64,000 nucleotides of DNA. It comes from Pseudomonas sp. MTM4. GTDB lineage: Bacteria; Pseudomonadota; Gammaproteobacteria; Pseudomonadales; Pseudomonadaceae. The stretch lies in contig NZ_CP048411.1 of assembly GCF_019355055.1 (NCBI RefSeq), forward strand, positions 558,001-622,000, read 5' to 3'. Below are positions 36,283-46,130 of this stretch, piece by piece. How positions within the stretch are numbered: position 1 is the first letter of the stretch; each line of letters begins with the position of its first letter. The position numbers and the translations under genes are program-made. The notes under the pieces were generated by a model. That model was not told the DNA's origin. It ran no database searches and worked only from the letters and a program-made list of their open reading frames with translations.

Positions 36283-38541
36283 TCAAGAAATAGCGTTCCA
36301 CCAACCGGGCAGAAGTTGTCTGACGTTTGGACGTGCAAAGCGGTCATCCATTAGATGGACCACGCCTTGGTCGTCTGTGGTTCGGATGACTCGGCCCGCA
36401 GCTTGTACGACCTTCTGCAAGCCGGGGTAGAGGTAGGTGTAGTCGTAGCCGGCGCCAAACAGTTCATCCATTCGAGCCTTCATCTGCTCATTCACCGGAT
36501 TGACCTGCGGCAGGCCTAGCGTCGCGATGAAGGCGCCAATCAACCTGTTCCCAGGCAGATCGATGCCCTCGGCGAAGGCGCCGCCCAGAACCGCAAAACC
36601 GATGCCGCAACTCTCCTCGGTGAAGCGCCCAAGAAAGGCGCTGCGAGCCGTTTCAGGCATGCCGCGCGTCTGTTCCCAGAACGGCAGATTCGGATGCTGC
36701 GCCGCCAGCAGCCTGGTCACCTGCTGCAGGTAATCGAAACTGCTGAAGAACGCCAGGTAGTTGCCGGGGCGCTGGTGATACTGCTGCGCGAGCAGATCGA
36801 CGATGGCCTGCAGCGAGGCGGCGCGGTCCTGATAGCGGGTGGAGATATGGCGCGCCAGGCGCACTTCCAGCTGCTCGGCTCGAAAGGGCGATTCGACATC
36901 GATCCAGACATGATTCGGCGGCAGCCCCAAGGTGTCGGAATAGAACGGCCTCGGGTTGAGCGTGGCCGAAAACAGCACGCAGGAACGTGCCTCTCGAAAA
37001 CGCGGGCCGAGAAAAGGCGCCGGTAATAGGTTGCGGATGCAGAGAATCGAGCTTCGGCCACCATGAACGCTGCGTTGTGGCAGCAGCGTGCAGTCGAAAA
37101 GCGAATGTGGCCCGAACGACTCGGCCAGGCGACAGAAGTGCATCGCGTCGAAATACGCACTCTGCAAGGCGGGATCGATGCCAGCCGGTTGTTCGCCGAG
37201 GTAATCGGTGATCGCACTGATAGCCTGTTGCAGCGCGCCGATGAGTTTTTGCGGCAGTTCCGGCTGCACCTCATAAGTATCGATTTGCGGACGGTGCACG
37301 TCGCCCCAGCTGCGTAGGATTCGCTCGATCGGCTTCTTCAGCGGTGCGGGAGCTGTTTTTCGTAAACCCTTGAAGTGCCTGATATCCAGCTCTGCGGTGT
37401 ACATGCTCCGGCCGCGCTCCAACAGATTGTGAGCCTCGTCCACCAGCACGCTGATGTGCCACTGATTGACTAGCGTCAGGCTGTGGAGCAGGGCGCTCAT
37501 GTCGAAGTAATAGTTGTAATCGCCTACCACCACATCGGCCCATCGGGCCAGTTCCTGGCTGAGGTAATAAGGACATATCTGATGGCGCAGCGCTGTCTCG
37601 CGCAATGCTTTCTGGTCGAGCATCGGATACGTCATCGCCTCGGCACGCGCCGCCGGGAGGCGGTCATAGAATCCACGAGCAAGCGGGCAGGACTCGCCGT
37701 GACAAGCCTTGTCCGGGTGCTCGCAGGACTTGTCGCGCGCAGTCAGTTCCAATATCCGCAAGGGAGCTGCGTCGGTCGTCAGGCTGTTCAGCGCATCCAG
37801 CGCCAATTGCCGTCCAGAAGTCTTGGCTGCAAGAAAGAACAGCTTGTCCAACTGCTGACCGGGGAACGCCTTGAGCTGCGGAAACAGCGTGGCGAGCGTC
37901 TTGCCGATGCCCGTCGGCGCCTGCGCCATGAGATGCGTGCCGGTGCAGGCCGCCTTGTACACTGCTTCGGCCAGTTGCCGCTGACCATGGCGAAACTCGA
38001 CATAGGGAAACTTCAGTTCGGTCAGTGCCTGGTCCCGTTCACGCCGATGCGCCAGCTCCTGCTCGGCCCAGGCGATGAAATGCTGACACTGGGTTTCGAA
38101 AAACGCCTGCAGCTGCGTCGCGCTGTAGGTTTCGACCAGCAGCGTTTCCTTCTGGCTCACCACATCGAAGTACACCAGCGCTACATTCAGCGAGATCAAC
38201 TCCCGTGACGCACACAACAGCCAGCCGTAGATCTTGGCCTGCGCCCAATGCAACTGGCGATGGTTGGCGGGCTGGCGCGAGAGGTCGCCGCGGTAGGTCT
38301 TGATTTCCTCGAGCTGATTCTTCGCCGGGTCGTAACCATCGGCGCGACCACGAACCAGCAAATCCACGTATGTCCCTTCCAACGCCACTTCGCGTTCGTA
38401 GCCCTCTGCTCGGCGAGCGGTCACCGTGGCATGCCCGGCGATCCCTTCCAGCGCGGTGGGAGAAGGTGTGAAACGAAGGTCCAGATCACCCGTCTTGGCG
38501 GTAAATTCACACAACGCGCGGACCGCGACTCGATAGCTCAA
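36283..38541 (-). CDS. Rad3/XPD-type ATP-dependent DNA helicase with N-terminal PD-(D/E)xK-like region
   Basis: 752 residues if it starts at the TTG that overlaps the upstream stop (TTGA) with GAGGG a few bases before it; an ATG at 38559 is the alternative. Residues about 60-110 (RGRADGY, LEEIKTYRG, then a Gln/Tyr helix) look like a Cas4/RecB-type nuclease core. Walker A is APTGIGKT (about 208-215), the Fe-S cluster cysteines are in SCEHPDKACHGESCPLA and HQICPYYLS, motif II is VDEAHN and motif VI is QAAGRVIRT. A 5'-3' helicase in DNA repair, translated together with the FAN1-type nuclease upstream. Confidence 0.85.
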   Translation of the reverse strand: MSYRVAVRALCEFTAKTGDLDLRFTPSPTALEGIAGHATVTARRAEGYEREVALEGTYVDLLVRGRADGYDPAKNQLEEIKTYRGDLSRQPANHRQLHWAQAKIYGWLLCASRELISLNVALVYFDVVSQKETLLVETYSATQLQAFFETQCQHFIAWAEQELAHRRERDQALTELKFPYVEFRHGQRQLAEAVYKAACTGTHLMAQAPTGIGKTLATLFPQLKAFPGQQLDKLFFLAAKTSGRQLALDALNSLTTDAAPLRILELTARDKSCEHPDKACHGESCPLARGFYDRLPAARAEAMTYPMLDQKALRETALRHQICPYYLSQELARWADVVVGDYNYYFDMSALLHSLTLVNQWHISVLVDEAHNLLERGRSMYTAELDIRHFKGLRKTAPAPLKKPIERILRSWGDVHRPQIDTYEVQPELPQKLIGALQQAISAITDYLGEQPAGIDPALQSAYFDAMHFCRLAESFGPHSLFDCTLLPQRSVHGGRSSILCIRNLLPAPFLGPRFREARSCVLFSATLNPRPFYSDTLGLPPNHVWIDVESPFRAEQLEVRLARHISTRYQDRAASLQAIVDLLAQQYHQRPGNYLAFFSSFDYLQQVTRLLAAQHPNLPFWEQTRGMPETARSAFLGRFTEESCGIGFAVLGGAFAEGIDLPGNRLIGAFIATLGLPQVNPVNEQMKARMDELFGAGYDYTYLYPGLQKVVQAAGRVIRTTDDQGVVHLMDDRFARPNVRQLLPGWWNAIS

Positions 38542-40178
38542 CGGTCGCCCTCGGCCCATTGCACATAGCAGACGGCAATCGGCACGGCGTGATGCAACGC
38601 AAAATCGATCCAGCGTTTCTGGTTGTCCTGCAGGCGGTCGCCAGGACCTTTGACTTCGATTAGCCGATAGCGCCGCTCGCCGGGCCAGAACTGCACCAGA
38701 TCCGGTAACCCGCTGCGGCGGCTGGGCACGTCCTGCAGGATGCGCTGGAAAAAGGCGCGCAGATGCTCGGCCGGGATGCAGTCGAGCGCCACGTCCAGCA
38801 GCCTGTCGTCGAACAGTCCCCAGCTGACGAACTGCGACTGCAGGCCGAACTTCTGCCGATACACCCGGCGTATGCACTCACCGTATTCGTCCGTACCGAG
38901 CTTGCTCAGGCATTCACTGAACAGCTCGGCGCGGCGGGCATGAAAATCGGGGCGAGCGAGGTCAGCCGGTCCGGCGTGGAAGGGATGAAAGAACGCCCCG
39001 GGCACGGGCGCGAAAATCGCTTCCCAGCAGAGCAGGCCCAGCAGCGAATTGATCAGCGCGTTTTCCACGTAATAGGTCGGCGCATCGTCACGGGTCAGGT
39101 GCTCACGTACCGCGTGTTCGACACTCATTCCGTTCGGTCTGGGCAAGATCAGGTCGATTCGTTCCGGCTGGGCAATGCTGACGCGGCGCGTGGCGGGCTC
39201 ACCCAGGATGCGCCGCAGACGCGGCAGGATGCGTTGCAGCTGCTGGGCTTCGTGCTCGCTTTCAGGCGCAGCCTGGGCGGCCAGAGCCAGTTGCAGTGCG
39301 GCTTCCGGCTGATCGCAACGTTCCAGCACGCGGATCGTTCGCTCGCGTGCGCCGGGGTAGCGGTTCGCAGCGTGCAACTGTAACGCCAGGGACAGATCAC
39401 CGTTGCGCTCGCATTGCCGAGCCAGGCTCAGCAGCAACTTACCGCGGCGGTTTTCCAGCCAGTCGTTGGCGTACGGCGTCGCCGGGATATCCAGCAGCAC
39501 GGTTTCGACCGACTCACCTGCATCGAAACGTTCGCGGCAGCGGTGCAGATGCAAGTAGGCATCTACCTCGGCGCGCGCGTGGAAGGCACGGGAAGCGGGG
39601 GAGAAGGCGACCTGCTCGTAACGGAAGATGCCCAGATCGGCAAGCACGAACTCGGACCAGTCCTGATGAATATTGCCGAAGAACATCAGCCGCAGCCGGT
39701 CGCACAGGTCGCCGATGGCCAGGCCGAACGCCGCATCACCGAGCATTTCGCACCAGCTGGCGAAGGGTTTTGCCTGCTCATGTTCAGCCAGCAAGGCCTG
39801 GAGCAGATCGCTCTTGCGCTGACCGTTGACGGCGCCGCCGAACACGCGCAGCAATTCATCTTTCTTCAGCAGGCCGAACAGCTGGACGAGATCCAGCACC
39901 GGGTTAGCCTCGATCCAGCCGTGCTCGATCAGCACAGCCGAAGCCTGCAACGGACAACCGATCTCCTCGTAGCGCAATTTGCTGGCGCGAAACAGCGTGC
40001 CTTTACGCATCACCATGCGCACCAGCAGGGCTTGCGAGGCTTGAGGAATCTGTGGAAAGCGATCAAGGAACGCGCGTTCGTCGTCGTCCAGCAAATCACC
40101 GTGGCGCTCGCCGACCCAGGCGAGTACCTGGCAGAAATTGTCGAGGTAATAGAAGGGGTTTTCTAGGGCCTGGCGCAT
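38538..40178 (-). CDS. FAN1-type structure-specific nuclease with VRR-NUC domain
   Basis: 546 residues, close to the bacterial FAN1 of Pseudomonas, which cuts flap and interstrand-crosslinked DNA. The C-terminal VRR-NUC domain shows GLPDLVQFWPGERRYRLIEVKGPGD, of which PD...EVK is the PD-(D/E)xK core, then DNQKRWIDF. The N-terminal part (about 1-110) is a SAP/winged-like region with MRKGTLFRASKLRYEEIG, and a helical TPR-like region follows. Starts MRQALENPFYYLDNF. It is upstream of and overlaps the Rad3-type helicase by the TTGA junction, so the pair probably acts as a crosslink or flap repair module. Confidence 0.85.
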   Translation of the reverse strand: MRQALENPFYYLDNFCQVLAWVGERHGDLLDDDERAFLDRFPQIPQASQALLVRMVMRKGTLFRASKLRYEEIGCPLQASAVLIEHGWIEANPVLDLVQLFGLLKKDELLRVFGGAVNGQRKSDLLQALLAEHEQAKPFASWCEMLGDAAFGLAIGDLCDRLRLMFFGNIHQDWSEFVLADLGIFRYEQVAFSPASRAFHARAEVDAYLHLHRCRERFDAGESVETVLLDIPATPYANDWLENRRGKLLLSLARQCERNGDLSLALQLHAANRYPGARERTIRVLERCDQPEAALQLALAAQAAPESEHEAQQLQRILPRLRRILGEPATRRVSIAQPERIDLILPRPNGMSVEHAVREHLTRDDAPTYYVENALINSLLGLLCWEAIFAPVPGAFFHPFHAGPADLARPDFHARRAELFSECLSKLGTDEYGECIRRVYRQKFGLQSQFVSWGLFDDRLLDVALDCIPAEHLRAFFQRILQDVPSRRSGLPDLVQFWPGERRYRLIEVKGPGDRLQDNQKRWIDFALHHAVPIAVCYVQWAEGDR

Positions 40179-40357
40179 CGAACGTCCGGTTCGGTAGGCG
40201 CGGGCAACATCGCCCGTCGAGCTGGGTATTTATACAGTTGTCGTTGGGTTTGGCAACGCCGGGACGATCAGTGGTTCGATCATGGCGTGCATGGATAGCG
40301 CGGGGGTATCGCGGAGGTGGGCCTCCTGTGTTTGATGCAGGAGGCGCGAGCCAAGCG

Positions 40358-41746
40358 TCAGACGGTACGCGAGAACCGTCCGCGCTGTTCACCGCCCAGG
40401 TAGGCGTCGAAGGCCATGGCCACATTGCGCATCATCAGGTGGCCCTGAGGCAACAGCACCACGGCATCGTCACGGATTTCGACCAGGCCGTCGGCGACGT
40501 GCTCATCGAGTTTGGCCAGTGAGTCGGTGAAATAATCGCGGAAGACGATGCCGTAGCGCTTCTCCATCTCGGCGAAGTCGATGCGGCCGTGGCACATCAA
40601 CGAGATGATCACGTCGCGGCGCAGGCGGTCGTCTTCGCTCAGTTTGTAGCCGCGGTGCACCGGCAGCATCCCTTCGTTCAAACGCGCGTAGTACTGCGAC
40701 AGTTCTTTCACGTTCTGGCTGTAGCTGTCGCCGACCTTGCCGATGGAGGAAATGCCGAGGCCGATCAGATCGCAATCGGCATGGGTCGAGTAGCCCTGGA
40801 AGTTGCGCTGCAGCGTGCCGTTGGCACGGGCGAGGGTCAGCTCGTCTTCTGGCAGGGAGAAGTGATCCATACCGATGTAGACGTACCCGGCATCGGTCAG
40901 ACGCTTAATGGTCAGTTCCAGCAACTCCAGCTTGCGTTCCGACGGCGGCATATCTTCAGGGCGAATCAGCTTCTGCGCTCGAACCAGGTCAGGCAAATGC
41001 GCGTAGCTGTAAGCGGCGATCCGGTCGGGGCGGATGTCGATGATCTTGTTCAGCGTGGTGTTGAAGCTGTCCACCGTCTGCAATGGCAGACCGTAGATCA
41101 GGTCGACGCTGATCGATTTGAAGTTCGCGTCTCGGGCAGCCTGGACCAACTCGCGGGTCTGCTCTTCGGTCTGGATACGGTTGACGGCGATCTGCACCTG
41201 CTCGTCGAAGTCCTGCACGCCGAAGCTCAGACGGTTGAAGCCCTGCGCGCGCAGTTGATGAATCTGCGCTGGGGTGACGGTGCGCGGATCGACTTCCAGC
41301 GAAAACTCGTGATCGTCGCTGTCGTCCATATTGAAAGCATCGTGCAGCGCGGCCATCAGGTCCGCCAGCTGTTCGCTGGTGAGGTAGGTCGGCGTGCCAC
41401 CGCCCAGATGCAACTGGGTCAACTTGCGCGAGCGATCGAACAGCTCGGCCTGCATCTTTATTTCACGCTTGAGGTAGTCCAGGTACTCGACGGCCCGATC
41501 GGTCTTGTGAGTGATGATCTTGTTGCAGGCGCAGTAGTAGCAAAGGCTCTTGCAGAACGGAATATGGATATACACCGACAGCGGCTTGGGCGTCACGGCC
41601 TCGTTGGTTTCCGTCGCGGCGCTGCGGTAGTCGTCCATGGCGAAAGCCTGATGGAACTGCGGCGCGGTGGGGTAGGAGGTATAGCGAGGCCCCGGACGGT
41701 CATACTTCTCGACCAGGGCGCGGTTAAAGCTCGGCGTTTGGTCCAT
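40358..41746 (-). CDS. hemN: Oxygen-independent coproporphyrinogen III oxidase
   Basis: 462 residues from the ATG at 41746 (AGGTGAGAG in front), the usual HemN length; an ATG at 41815 would add an unlikely leader. Radical SAM signature HIPFCKSLCYYCACN (CxxxCxxC), the HLGGGTPTYL strand, and the C-terminal HemN domain. It converts coproporphyrinogen III to protoporphyrinogen IX in the cytoplasm without oxygen, and in Pseudomonas it is usually controlled by ANR. Only a poor half-match to an ANR box is seen upstream. Confidence 0.95.
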   Translation of the reverse strand: MDQTPSFNRALVEKYDRPGPRYTSYPTAPQFHQAFAMDDYRSAATETNEAVTPKPLSVYIHIPFCKSLCYYCACNKIITHKTDRAVEYLDYLKREIKMQAELFDRSRKLTQLHLGGGTPTYLTSEQLADLMAALHDAFNMDDSDDHEFSLEVDPRTVTPAQIHQLRAQGFNRLSFGVQDFDEQVQIAVNRIQTEEQTRELVQAARDANFKSISVDLIYGLPLQTVDSFNTTLNKIIDIRPDRIAAYSYAHLPDLVRAQKLIRPEDMPPSERKLELLELTIKRLTDAGYVYIGMDHFSLPEDELTLARANGTLQRNFQGYSTHADCDLIGLGISSIGKVGDSYSQNVKELSQYYARLNEGMLPVHRGYKLSEDDRLRRDVIISLMCHGRIDFAEMEKRYGIVFRDYFTDSLAKLDEHVADGLVEIRDDAVVLLPQGHLMMRNVAMAFDAYLGGEQRGRFSRTV

Positions 41747-42235
41747 GTCTGCTCTCACCTTGCGGTTGATAGGGGAGTGGTCGGACGGGTCGCTGTCGAC
41801 GGCCCGCGACTTCATGGCGACGATTATCCCGATTCTAGTTCACGAGTCGGCTGTCCCAGATCAAGAAGGCGGCACAAGCGGGGCTGAAGTCCGGCTTCAA
41901 CATTGTGATGTTGCGGTCGATTTTTCTCTGCCAGCGTCGCATCGATGTCATCACGCTGTGCAACAACTCGGACGCGAGGGTCCGCTCATGCCGATCTCGC
42001 ACGCCCACTTGGCAAGCGGCTCAGCACCGATCAAGCTATGTCGGTGCGTAGGTCAATAACCGCCGGTCGCTTGATTGCCAACGTGGCCTCGAATTGGCTC
42101 AGAAAATGTGCGAACCCCTCGCCGTTTCGGTGGTCGTAGCCTCTAGTCAGCCGCTGGCGGCAGGACGTGCAGGGTATGGCTGTTGACCGATCCAGGCGCA
42201 GTGCATCAACCGGAACAATCTTCTCAAGGACTCAC
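41747..42235. other. Divergent intergenic region between hemN and galU
   Basis: 489 bases with no convincing gene. It must carry promoters for hemN (-) and galU (+). A sequence TTGATCTGGGACAG (minus strand, 41851-41864) has one perfect ANR half-site and a poor second half. Confidence 0.4.
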
Positions 42236-43075
42236 ATGATCAAGAAATGCCTTTTTCCTGCGGCCGGATATGGCACGCGCTTCCTTCCTGCGACCAAGGC
42301 CATGCCCAAGGAGATGTTGCCGGTAGTGAACAAACCCCTGATTCAGTACGGGGTAGAAGAGGCACTGGCAGCCGGGCTCAGCCAGATCGCGATCGTTACC
42401 GGCCGTGGCAAACGTTCCCTGGAAGACCACTTCGACATCAGCTACGAGCTGGAGCACCAGATCCGCAACACCGACAAGGAAAAATACCTGGTCGGCATTC
42501 GTAAACTGATCGACGAATGCAGCTTTTCATACACCCGTCAGGTGGAAATGAAGGGGCTTGGCCACGCCATTCTCAGCGGCCGTCCGCTCATCGGCGACGA
42601 GCCCTTCGCAGTGGTCCTCGCGGACGACCTGTGCATCAACCTCGATGGCGATCCGGTGTTGGCGCAGATGGTCAAGCTGTACAACCAGTTCCGCTGCTCG
42701 ATCGTTGCCATCCAGGAAGTGCCGCCGGAAGAAACCAGCAAATATGGCGTCATCGCCGGCGAGATGATCCGCGACGACATCTTCCGTGTTAGCCACATGG
42801 TCGAGAAACCCAAGCCGGAAGACGCGCCGTCCAACCTGGCGATCATCGGCCGTTACATCCTGACCCCGGACATCTTCAACCTGATCGAGCAGACCGAGCC
42901 GGGCAAGGGCGGCGAAATCCAGATCACCGACGCCCTGATGCGTCAGGCTCAGGATGGCTGCGTGCTGGCATACAAGTTCAAGGGTCAGCGTTTTGATTGC
43001 GGTAGTGCCGAGGGTTATATCGCGGCGACCAACTTCTGCTACGAGAACTTCTACCTCACCGGCAAGGCGTTCTGA
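42236..43075 (+). CDS. galU: UTP-glucose-1-phosphate uridylyltransferase
   Basis: 279 residues, identical in length to GalU of Pseudomonas, from the ATG at 42236 with AAGGA in front (an ATG at 42167 is not favoured). N-terminal nucleotide-binding motif FPAAGYGTRFLPATKAMPKE, VVNKPLIQYGVEEA, and the metal-binding Asp region AVVLADDLC. It makes UDP-glucose for lipopolysaccharide core, exopolysaccharide and trehalose. Single gene, closed by a terminator. Confidence 0.95.
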   Translation: MIKKCLFPAAGYGTRFLPATKAMPKEMLPVVNKPLIQYGVEEALAAGLSQIAIVTGRGKRSLEDHFDISYELEHQIRNTDKEKYLVGIRKLIDECSFSYTRQVEMKGLGHAILSGRPLIGDEPFAVVLADDLCINLDGDPVLAQMVKLYNQFRCSIVAIQEVPPEETSKYGVIAGEMIRDDIFRVSHMVEKPKPEDAPSNLAIIGRYILTPDIFNLIEQTEPGKGGEIQITDALMRQAQDGCVLAYKFKGQRFDCGSAEGYIAATNFCYENFYLTGKAF

Positions 43076-43090
43076 CCTACGCCATGCAAC

Positions 43091-43119
43091 AAGGCCACCT
43101 TCGGGTGGCCTTTGTGTTT
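43091..43119 (+). terminator. Rho-independent terminator of galU
   Basis: AAGGCCACC and GGTGGCCTT form a perfect 9-base stem around TTCG, followed by TGTGTTT. It is 15 bases after the galU stop and may also serve the convergent VOC gene. Confidence 0.8.
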
Positions 43120-43541
43120 CACGGCGCCGGCATATCCTCGGCGCCCGGACCCAATGGCTGGCCATAGCTGAATTCGACATAGTTGCCAGCCGGATCACGA
43201 ACACCGCAGTAATAACCGACCGGATAGGGCTCGTCACGCGGCTCCCAGATCAGGCATCCGGCCTGTCTGGCGCGCTCCGCAATCGTATCGACGTCTGCGC
43301 GACTCGCCAGCGCGAAGCCGAAATGGCTGTAATCATCTTCAGCCAGCTTACGGTTCTGGCCTCCCGGCATGATCACGAAGATGAATTCGCGCTCTTTTCC
43401 AGGCTCAGCCATCCAAACGATGCGCGACCCTTTTCCGGCGCGTTCGTGGAACACGTGCATACCGCAGAACTGCGCATAGAACGCGATGCAGGCATCCAGA
43501 TCGGGAACATGCAGTGCGAGATGGGTCAGGGTAGGGCGCAT
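43119..43541 (-). CDS. VOC (glyoxalase/bleomycin resistance) family protein
   Basis: 140 residues, two beta-alpha-beta-beta-beta units. Metal-ligand positions of the fold are visible: His in LTHLALHVPDLDACIAFY, Glu in KEREFIFV, His in YSHFGFALAS and Glu in GNYVEFSYGQ. Such enzymes act as lyases, dioxygenases or resistance proteins; the substrate is not predictable. It is divergent from gor, with 72 bases between the two starts. Confidence 0.82.
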   Translation of the reverse strand: MRPTLTHLALHVPDLDACIAFYAQFCGMHVFHERAGKGSRIVWMAEPGKEREFIFVIMPGGQNRKLAEDDYSHFGFALASRADVDTIAERARQAGCLIWEPRDEPYPVGYYCGVRDPAGNYVEFSYGQPLGPGAEDMPAP

Positions 43542-43613
43542 GCGGCAGACCTCCGGTGAATCAGGCCAACAGCCTGGGTTATGCTGTCCGTTCTACAAGG
43601 GAGACAACAGTTC

Positions 43614-44972
43614 ATGGCTTACGACTTCGATCTTTTCGTCATCGGCGCAGGGTCCGGCGGCGTCCGCGCGGCACGTTTCGCTGCCAGCTACGGTGCCCGC
43701 GTCGCGGTCGCCGAGAGCCGTTATCTGGGCGGCACCTGCGTAAACGTCGGCTGCGTACCGAAGAAACTGCTGGTCTACGGAGCCCACTATGCCGAAGACA
43801 TCGGCCAGGCCCAAGGCTATGGCTGGACGATCGATGGTGCGACCTTCGACTGGAAAACCCTGATCGCCAACAAGGACCGTGAAATCCAGCGACTCAATGG
43901 CATCTACAAGAACCTGCTGACCGACAGTGGCGTCACCTTGCTGCAAGCGCACGCACGCCTGATTGACGCCCATACGGTTGAAGTCGAAGGCCGGCACTAC
44001 CGCGCCGAACATATCCTCGTCGCGACTGGCGGCTGGCCCTTCGTGCCGGAGATTCCAGGCCGCGAGCACGCCATCACCTCCAACGAAGCCTTCTACCTCG
44101 ACGAACTGCCGCGCCGCGTGCTGGTGGTTGGGGGCGGCTACATTGCCGTCGAGTTCGCCTCGATCTTCCATGGCTGTGGCGCCGATACCAAGTTGCTGTA
44201 CCGGGGCGAGCTGTTCCTGCGTGGTTTCGATGGCTCGCTGCGTGATCACCTGAAGGACGAGATGATCAAGAAGGACATCGACCTACAGTTCAACGCCGAC
44301 ATCGCGCGCATTGACAAACAGACTGATGGCAGCCTGCTCGCCACGCTGAAAGATGGGCGTACCCTTGAAGCGGACTGCATCCTGTACGCCACGGGGCGGC
44401 GGCCGATGCTCGAAGGACTGGGATTGGAGAACGTCGACGTCGCGCTCGATGATCGGGGTTTCATCGCGGTTGACGAGCAGTTCAGGACCTCAGCGCCCTC
44501 AATCCTGGCGATCGGTGACGTGATCGGGCGAATCCAACTGACGCCCGTCGCGCTTGCCGAAGGCATGGCGGTGGCGCGTCAACTGTTCAAGCCCGATGAA
44601 TACCGGCCGGTCGACTACAACACCATCGCCACGGCGGTATTCAGCCTGCCGAACATGGCGACCGTTGGGCTGACCGAAGAAGAAGCCCGCGAGCAAGGCC
44701 ACAAGGTGACGTTGTTCGAGAGTCGCTTCCGGCCGATGAAACTGACCATGACCGGCAGCCTCGAGCGCAGCTTGATGAAGCTGGTGGTCGATGCCGACAC
44801 CGACAAGGTACTGGGCTGCCACATGGCCGGGCCGGACGCGGGCGAAATCATGCAAGGCATGGCTGTGGCACTGAAGGCGGGCGCGACCAAGCGCATCTTC
44901 GACGATACCGTCGGCATCCACCCGACGGCAGCCGAAGAGTTCGTCACCATGCGAACGCCAACGGGTTTCTGA
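43614..44972 (+). CDS. gor: Glutathione-disulfide reductase
   Basis: 452 residues from the ATG at 43614 (AAGGGAG in front). FAD motif [15 protein letters not shown], redox-active disulfide [18 protein letters not shown]-binding [13 protein letters not shown] with basic residues after it, and the C-terminal active-site [11 protein letters not shown] (His and Glu). These identify Gor among the pyridine nucleotide disulfide oxidoreductases. It keeps glutathione reduced in the cytoplasm. Confidence 0.95.
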   Translation: MAYDFDLFVIGAGSGGVRAARFAASYGARVAVAESRYLGGTCVNVGCVPKKLLVYGAHYAEDIGQAQGYGWTIDGATFDWKTLIANKDREIQRLNGIYKNLLTDSGVTLLQAHARLIDAHTVEVEGRHYRAEHILVATGGWPFVPEIPGREHAITSNEAFYLDELPRRVLVVGGGYIAVEFASIFHGCGADTKLLYRGELFLRGFDGSLRDHLKDEMIKKDIDLQFNADIARIDKQTDGSLLATLKDGRTLEADCILYATGRRPMLEGLGLENVDVALDDRGFIAVDEQFRTSAPSILAIGDVIGRIQLTPVALAEGMAVARQLFKPDEYRPVDYNTIATAVFSLPNMATVGLTEEEAREQGHKVTLFESRFRPMKLTMTGSLERSLMKLVVDADTDKVLGCHMAGPDAGEIMQGMAVALKAGATKRIFDDTVGIHPTAAEEFVTMRTPTGF

Positions 44973-45022
44973 TCGGGATGCTGCGTCGTCCGCATGGTTG
45001 GATTGCGCAGCAAATCAACTGC

Positions 45023-45040
45023 AGCCGTTTTCTAACGGCT
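45023..45040. other. Stem-loop between gor and the copper chaperone gene
   Basis: AGCCGTT and AACGGCT pair perfectly around TTCT. It lacks a T tract on either strand. It may mark the 3' end of gor mRNA. Confidence 0.35.
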
Positions 45041-45107
45041 AAAGAGGAGGGTGGCTCTATCGACGGACGCGGCAGGACCGAAACCGCCGCGCTGACTCGC
45101 CAAGGCT

Positions 45108-45599
45108 TTAGTGATGCATATGCCCGTTGTCGTTCGACTCCGGGGCCTGGTGCTGAATGCTAACCTCGACGGCCACCTCTCCAGCGTTTTCGAATATCAG
45201 CGTGAGAGGAAACTCCTCGCCGGCTACCAGCGGTTCGCTCAGCTTGAACAACATGACGTGATTGCCGCCCGGCTTGAACTCAACTTCGCCACCGGCAGGT
45301 AGGTCTACCGCGTCGATTCGTTCCATACGCATGACCTCGCCTTCATGGAAATGAGTATGCAGTTCGGCTTTCTCCGCGCGGGGGGTCTGCACGCCGATAA
45401 GCCGATCCGGCTTATCGGCCGGATTACGCAACGTGAAATACACGGCGCCGGTTGGCGCGCTTGGCGGCATGGCGCGGGACCATGCTTGCGTAACGGCAGG
45501 CGCGCCGGCCATTGCATGATGGGCGTGAGCAGGGTCGTTTGCCATGGCCGTCAGGGTGGCGGTGCCGAGAACGAAAGCGGTGACCAGACGAAGCAGCAT
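45108..45599 (-). CDS. Periplasmic copper chaperone PCu(A)C
   Basis: 163 residues with a signal peptide (MLLRLVTAFVLGTATLTAMA) and the Cu(I) site of the PCuAC family: ELHTHFHEGEVMRM, then GGNHVMLFKL with the H-x-M. The extra His-rich ends (HAHHAM near the N-terminus, NGHMHH at the C-terminus) may bind copper as well. It delivers Cu(I) to the CuA or CuB centre of cytochrome c oxidase. It is divergent from two DUF202 genes, 160 bases away. Confidence 0.9.
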   Translation of the reverse strand: MLLRLVTAFVLGTATLTAMANDPAHAHHAMAGAPAVTQAWSRAMPPSAPTGAVYFTLRNPADKPDRLIGVQTPRAEKAELHTHFHEGEVMRMERIDAVDLPAGGEVEFKPGGNHVMLFKLSEPLVAGEEFPLTLIFENAGEVAVEVSIQHQAPESNDNGHMHH

Positions 45600-45759
45600 G
45601 AGTCTCTCCAGGGCGGTTTTCGATGGCGCACAGTAGCATGAGAACTCGCGCCTTCGCTGTGCCGACGCATCGGTGAAATCGCCACAAATGAACCTGCAGG
45701 GCGGTAACGTTTCTGTTTGAATGAGTCTGGTCCAACCCCCATCGGAGACGCATCACTTG

Positions 45760-46128
45760 ATGGAACGAAGTCGCTGGAGTCACCGGTTACTATCCGGCGG
45801 AAGGGAGCCCGATCCCCGGTTCACCCTGGCCAACGAGCGAACCTTTCTTGCCTGGATCCGCACCTCGCTGGCGCTACTGGCTGGCGGCGTAGCAGTCGAA
45901 GCCTTTGCCGGCAGCATATTTGCGCTGGAGCTACGCAAGCTCCTGTCGATTTCACTGCTGTTGCTGGCCATGTTCATCAGCTCGACGGCTTGTATCCGCT
46001 GGCTGAACATCGAGCGTGCCATGCGCCACAACAGGCCGCTGCCGTTTCCGCTGCTGATCCCGATCCTGTCGATCGGCGGCACGCTCGTCACGTTGACCCT
46101 GATCAGTTTCATCGCGCTTCGTGGTTGA
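45760..46128 (+). CDS. DUF202 (YidH-type) membrane protein
   Basis: 122 residues from the ATG at 45760, where GGAG lies 12 bases upstream; an ATG at 45721 is possible. Contains the family signature TLANERTFLAWIRTSLALLAGG followed by three membrane helices. Function unknown. Quoted motif ends after the conserved R-T-x-L-A-L. Adjacent to the second DUF202 gene in the same direction with 2 bases between. Confidence 0.8.
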   Translation: MERSRWSHRLLSGGREPDPRFTLANERTFLAWIRTSLALLAGGVAVEAFAGSIFALELRKLLSISLLLLAMFISSTACIRWLNIERAMRHNRPLPFPLLIPILSIGGTLVTLTLISFIALRG

Positions 46129-46130
46129 CC

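Noticed and set aside
36283..38877. Longer helicase reading frame of 864 codons starting at 38877
   Set aside because: The first 112 codons run antisense-like through the FAN1 coding sequence in another frame; family-like sequence begins only at the TTG near 38541.
41851..41864. Possible ANR/FNR box upstream of hemN (TTGATCTGGGACAG on the minus strand)
   Set aside because: The first half-site is perfect but the second matches only 2 of 5 bases, so the site is too poor to report as a feature even though hemN is often ANR-controlled.
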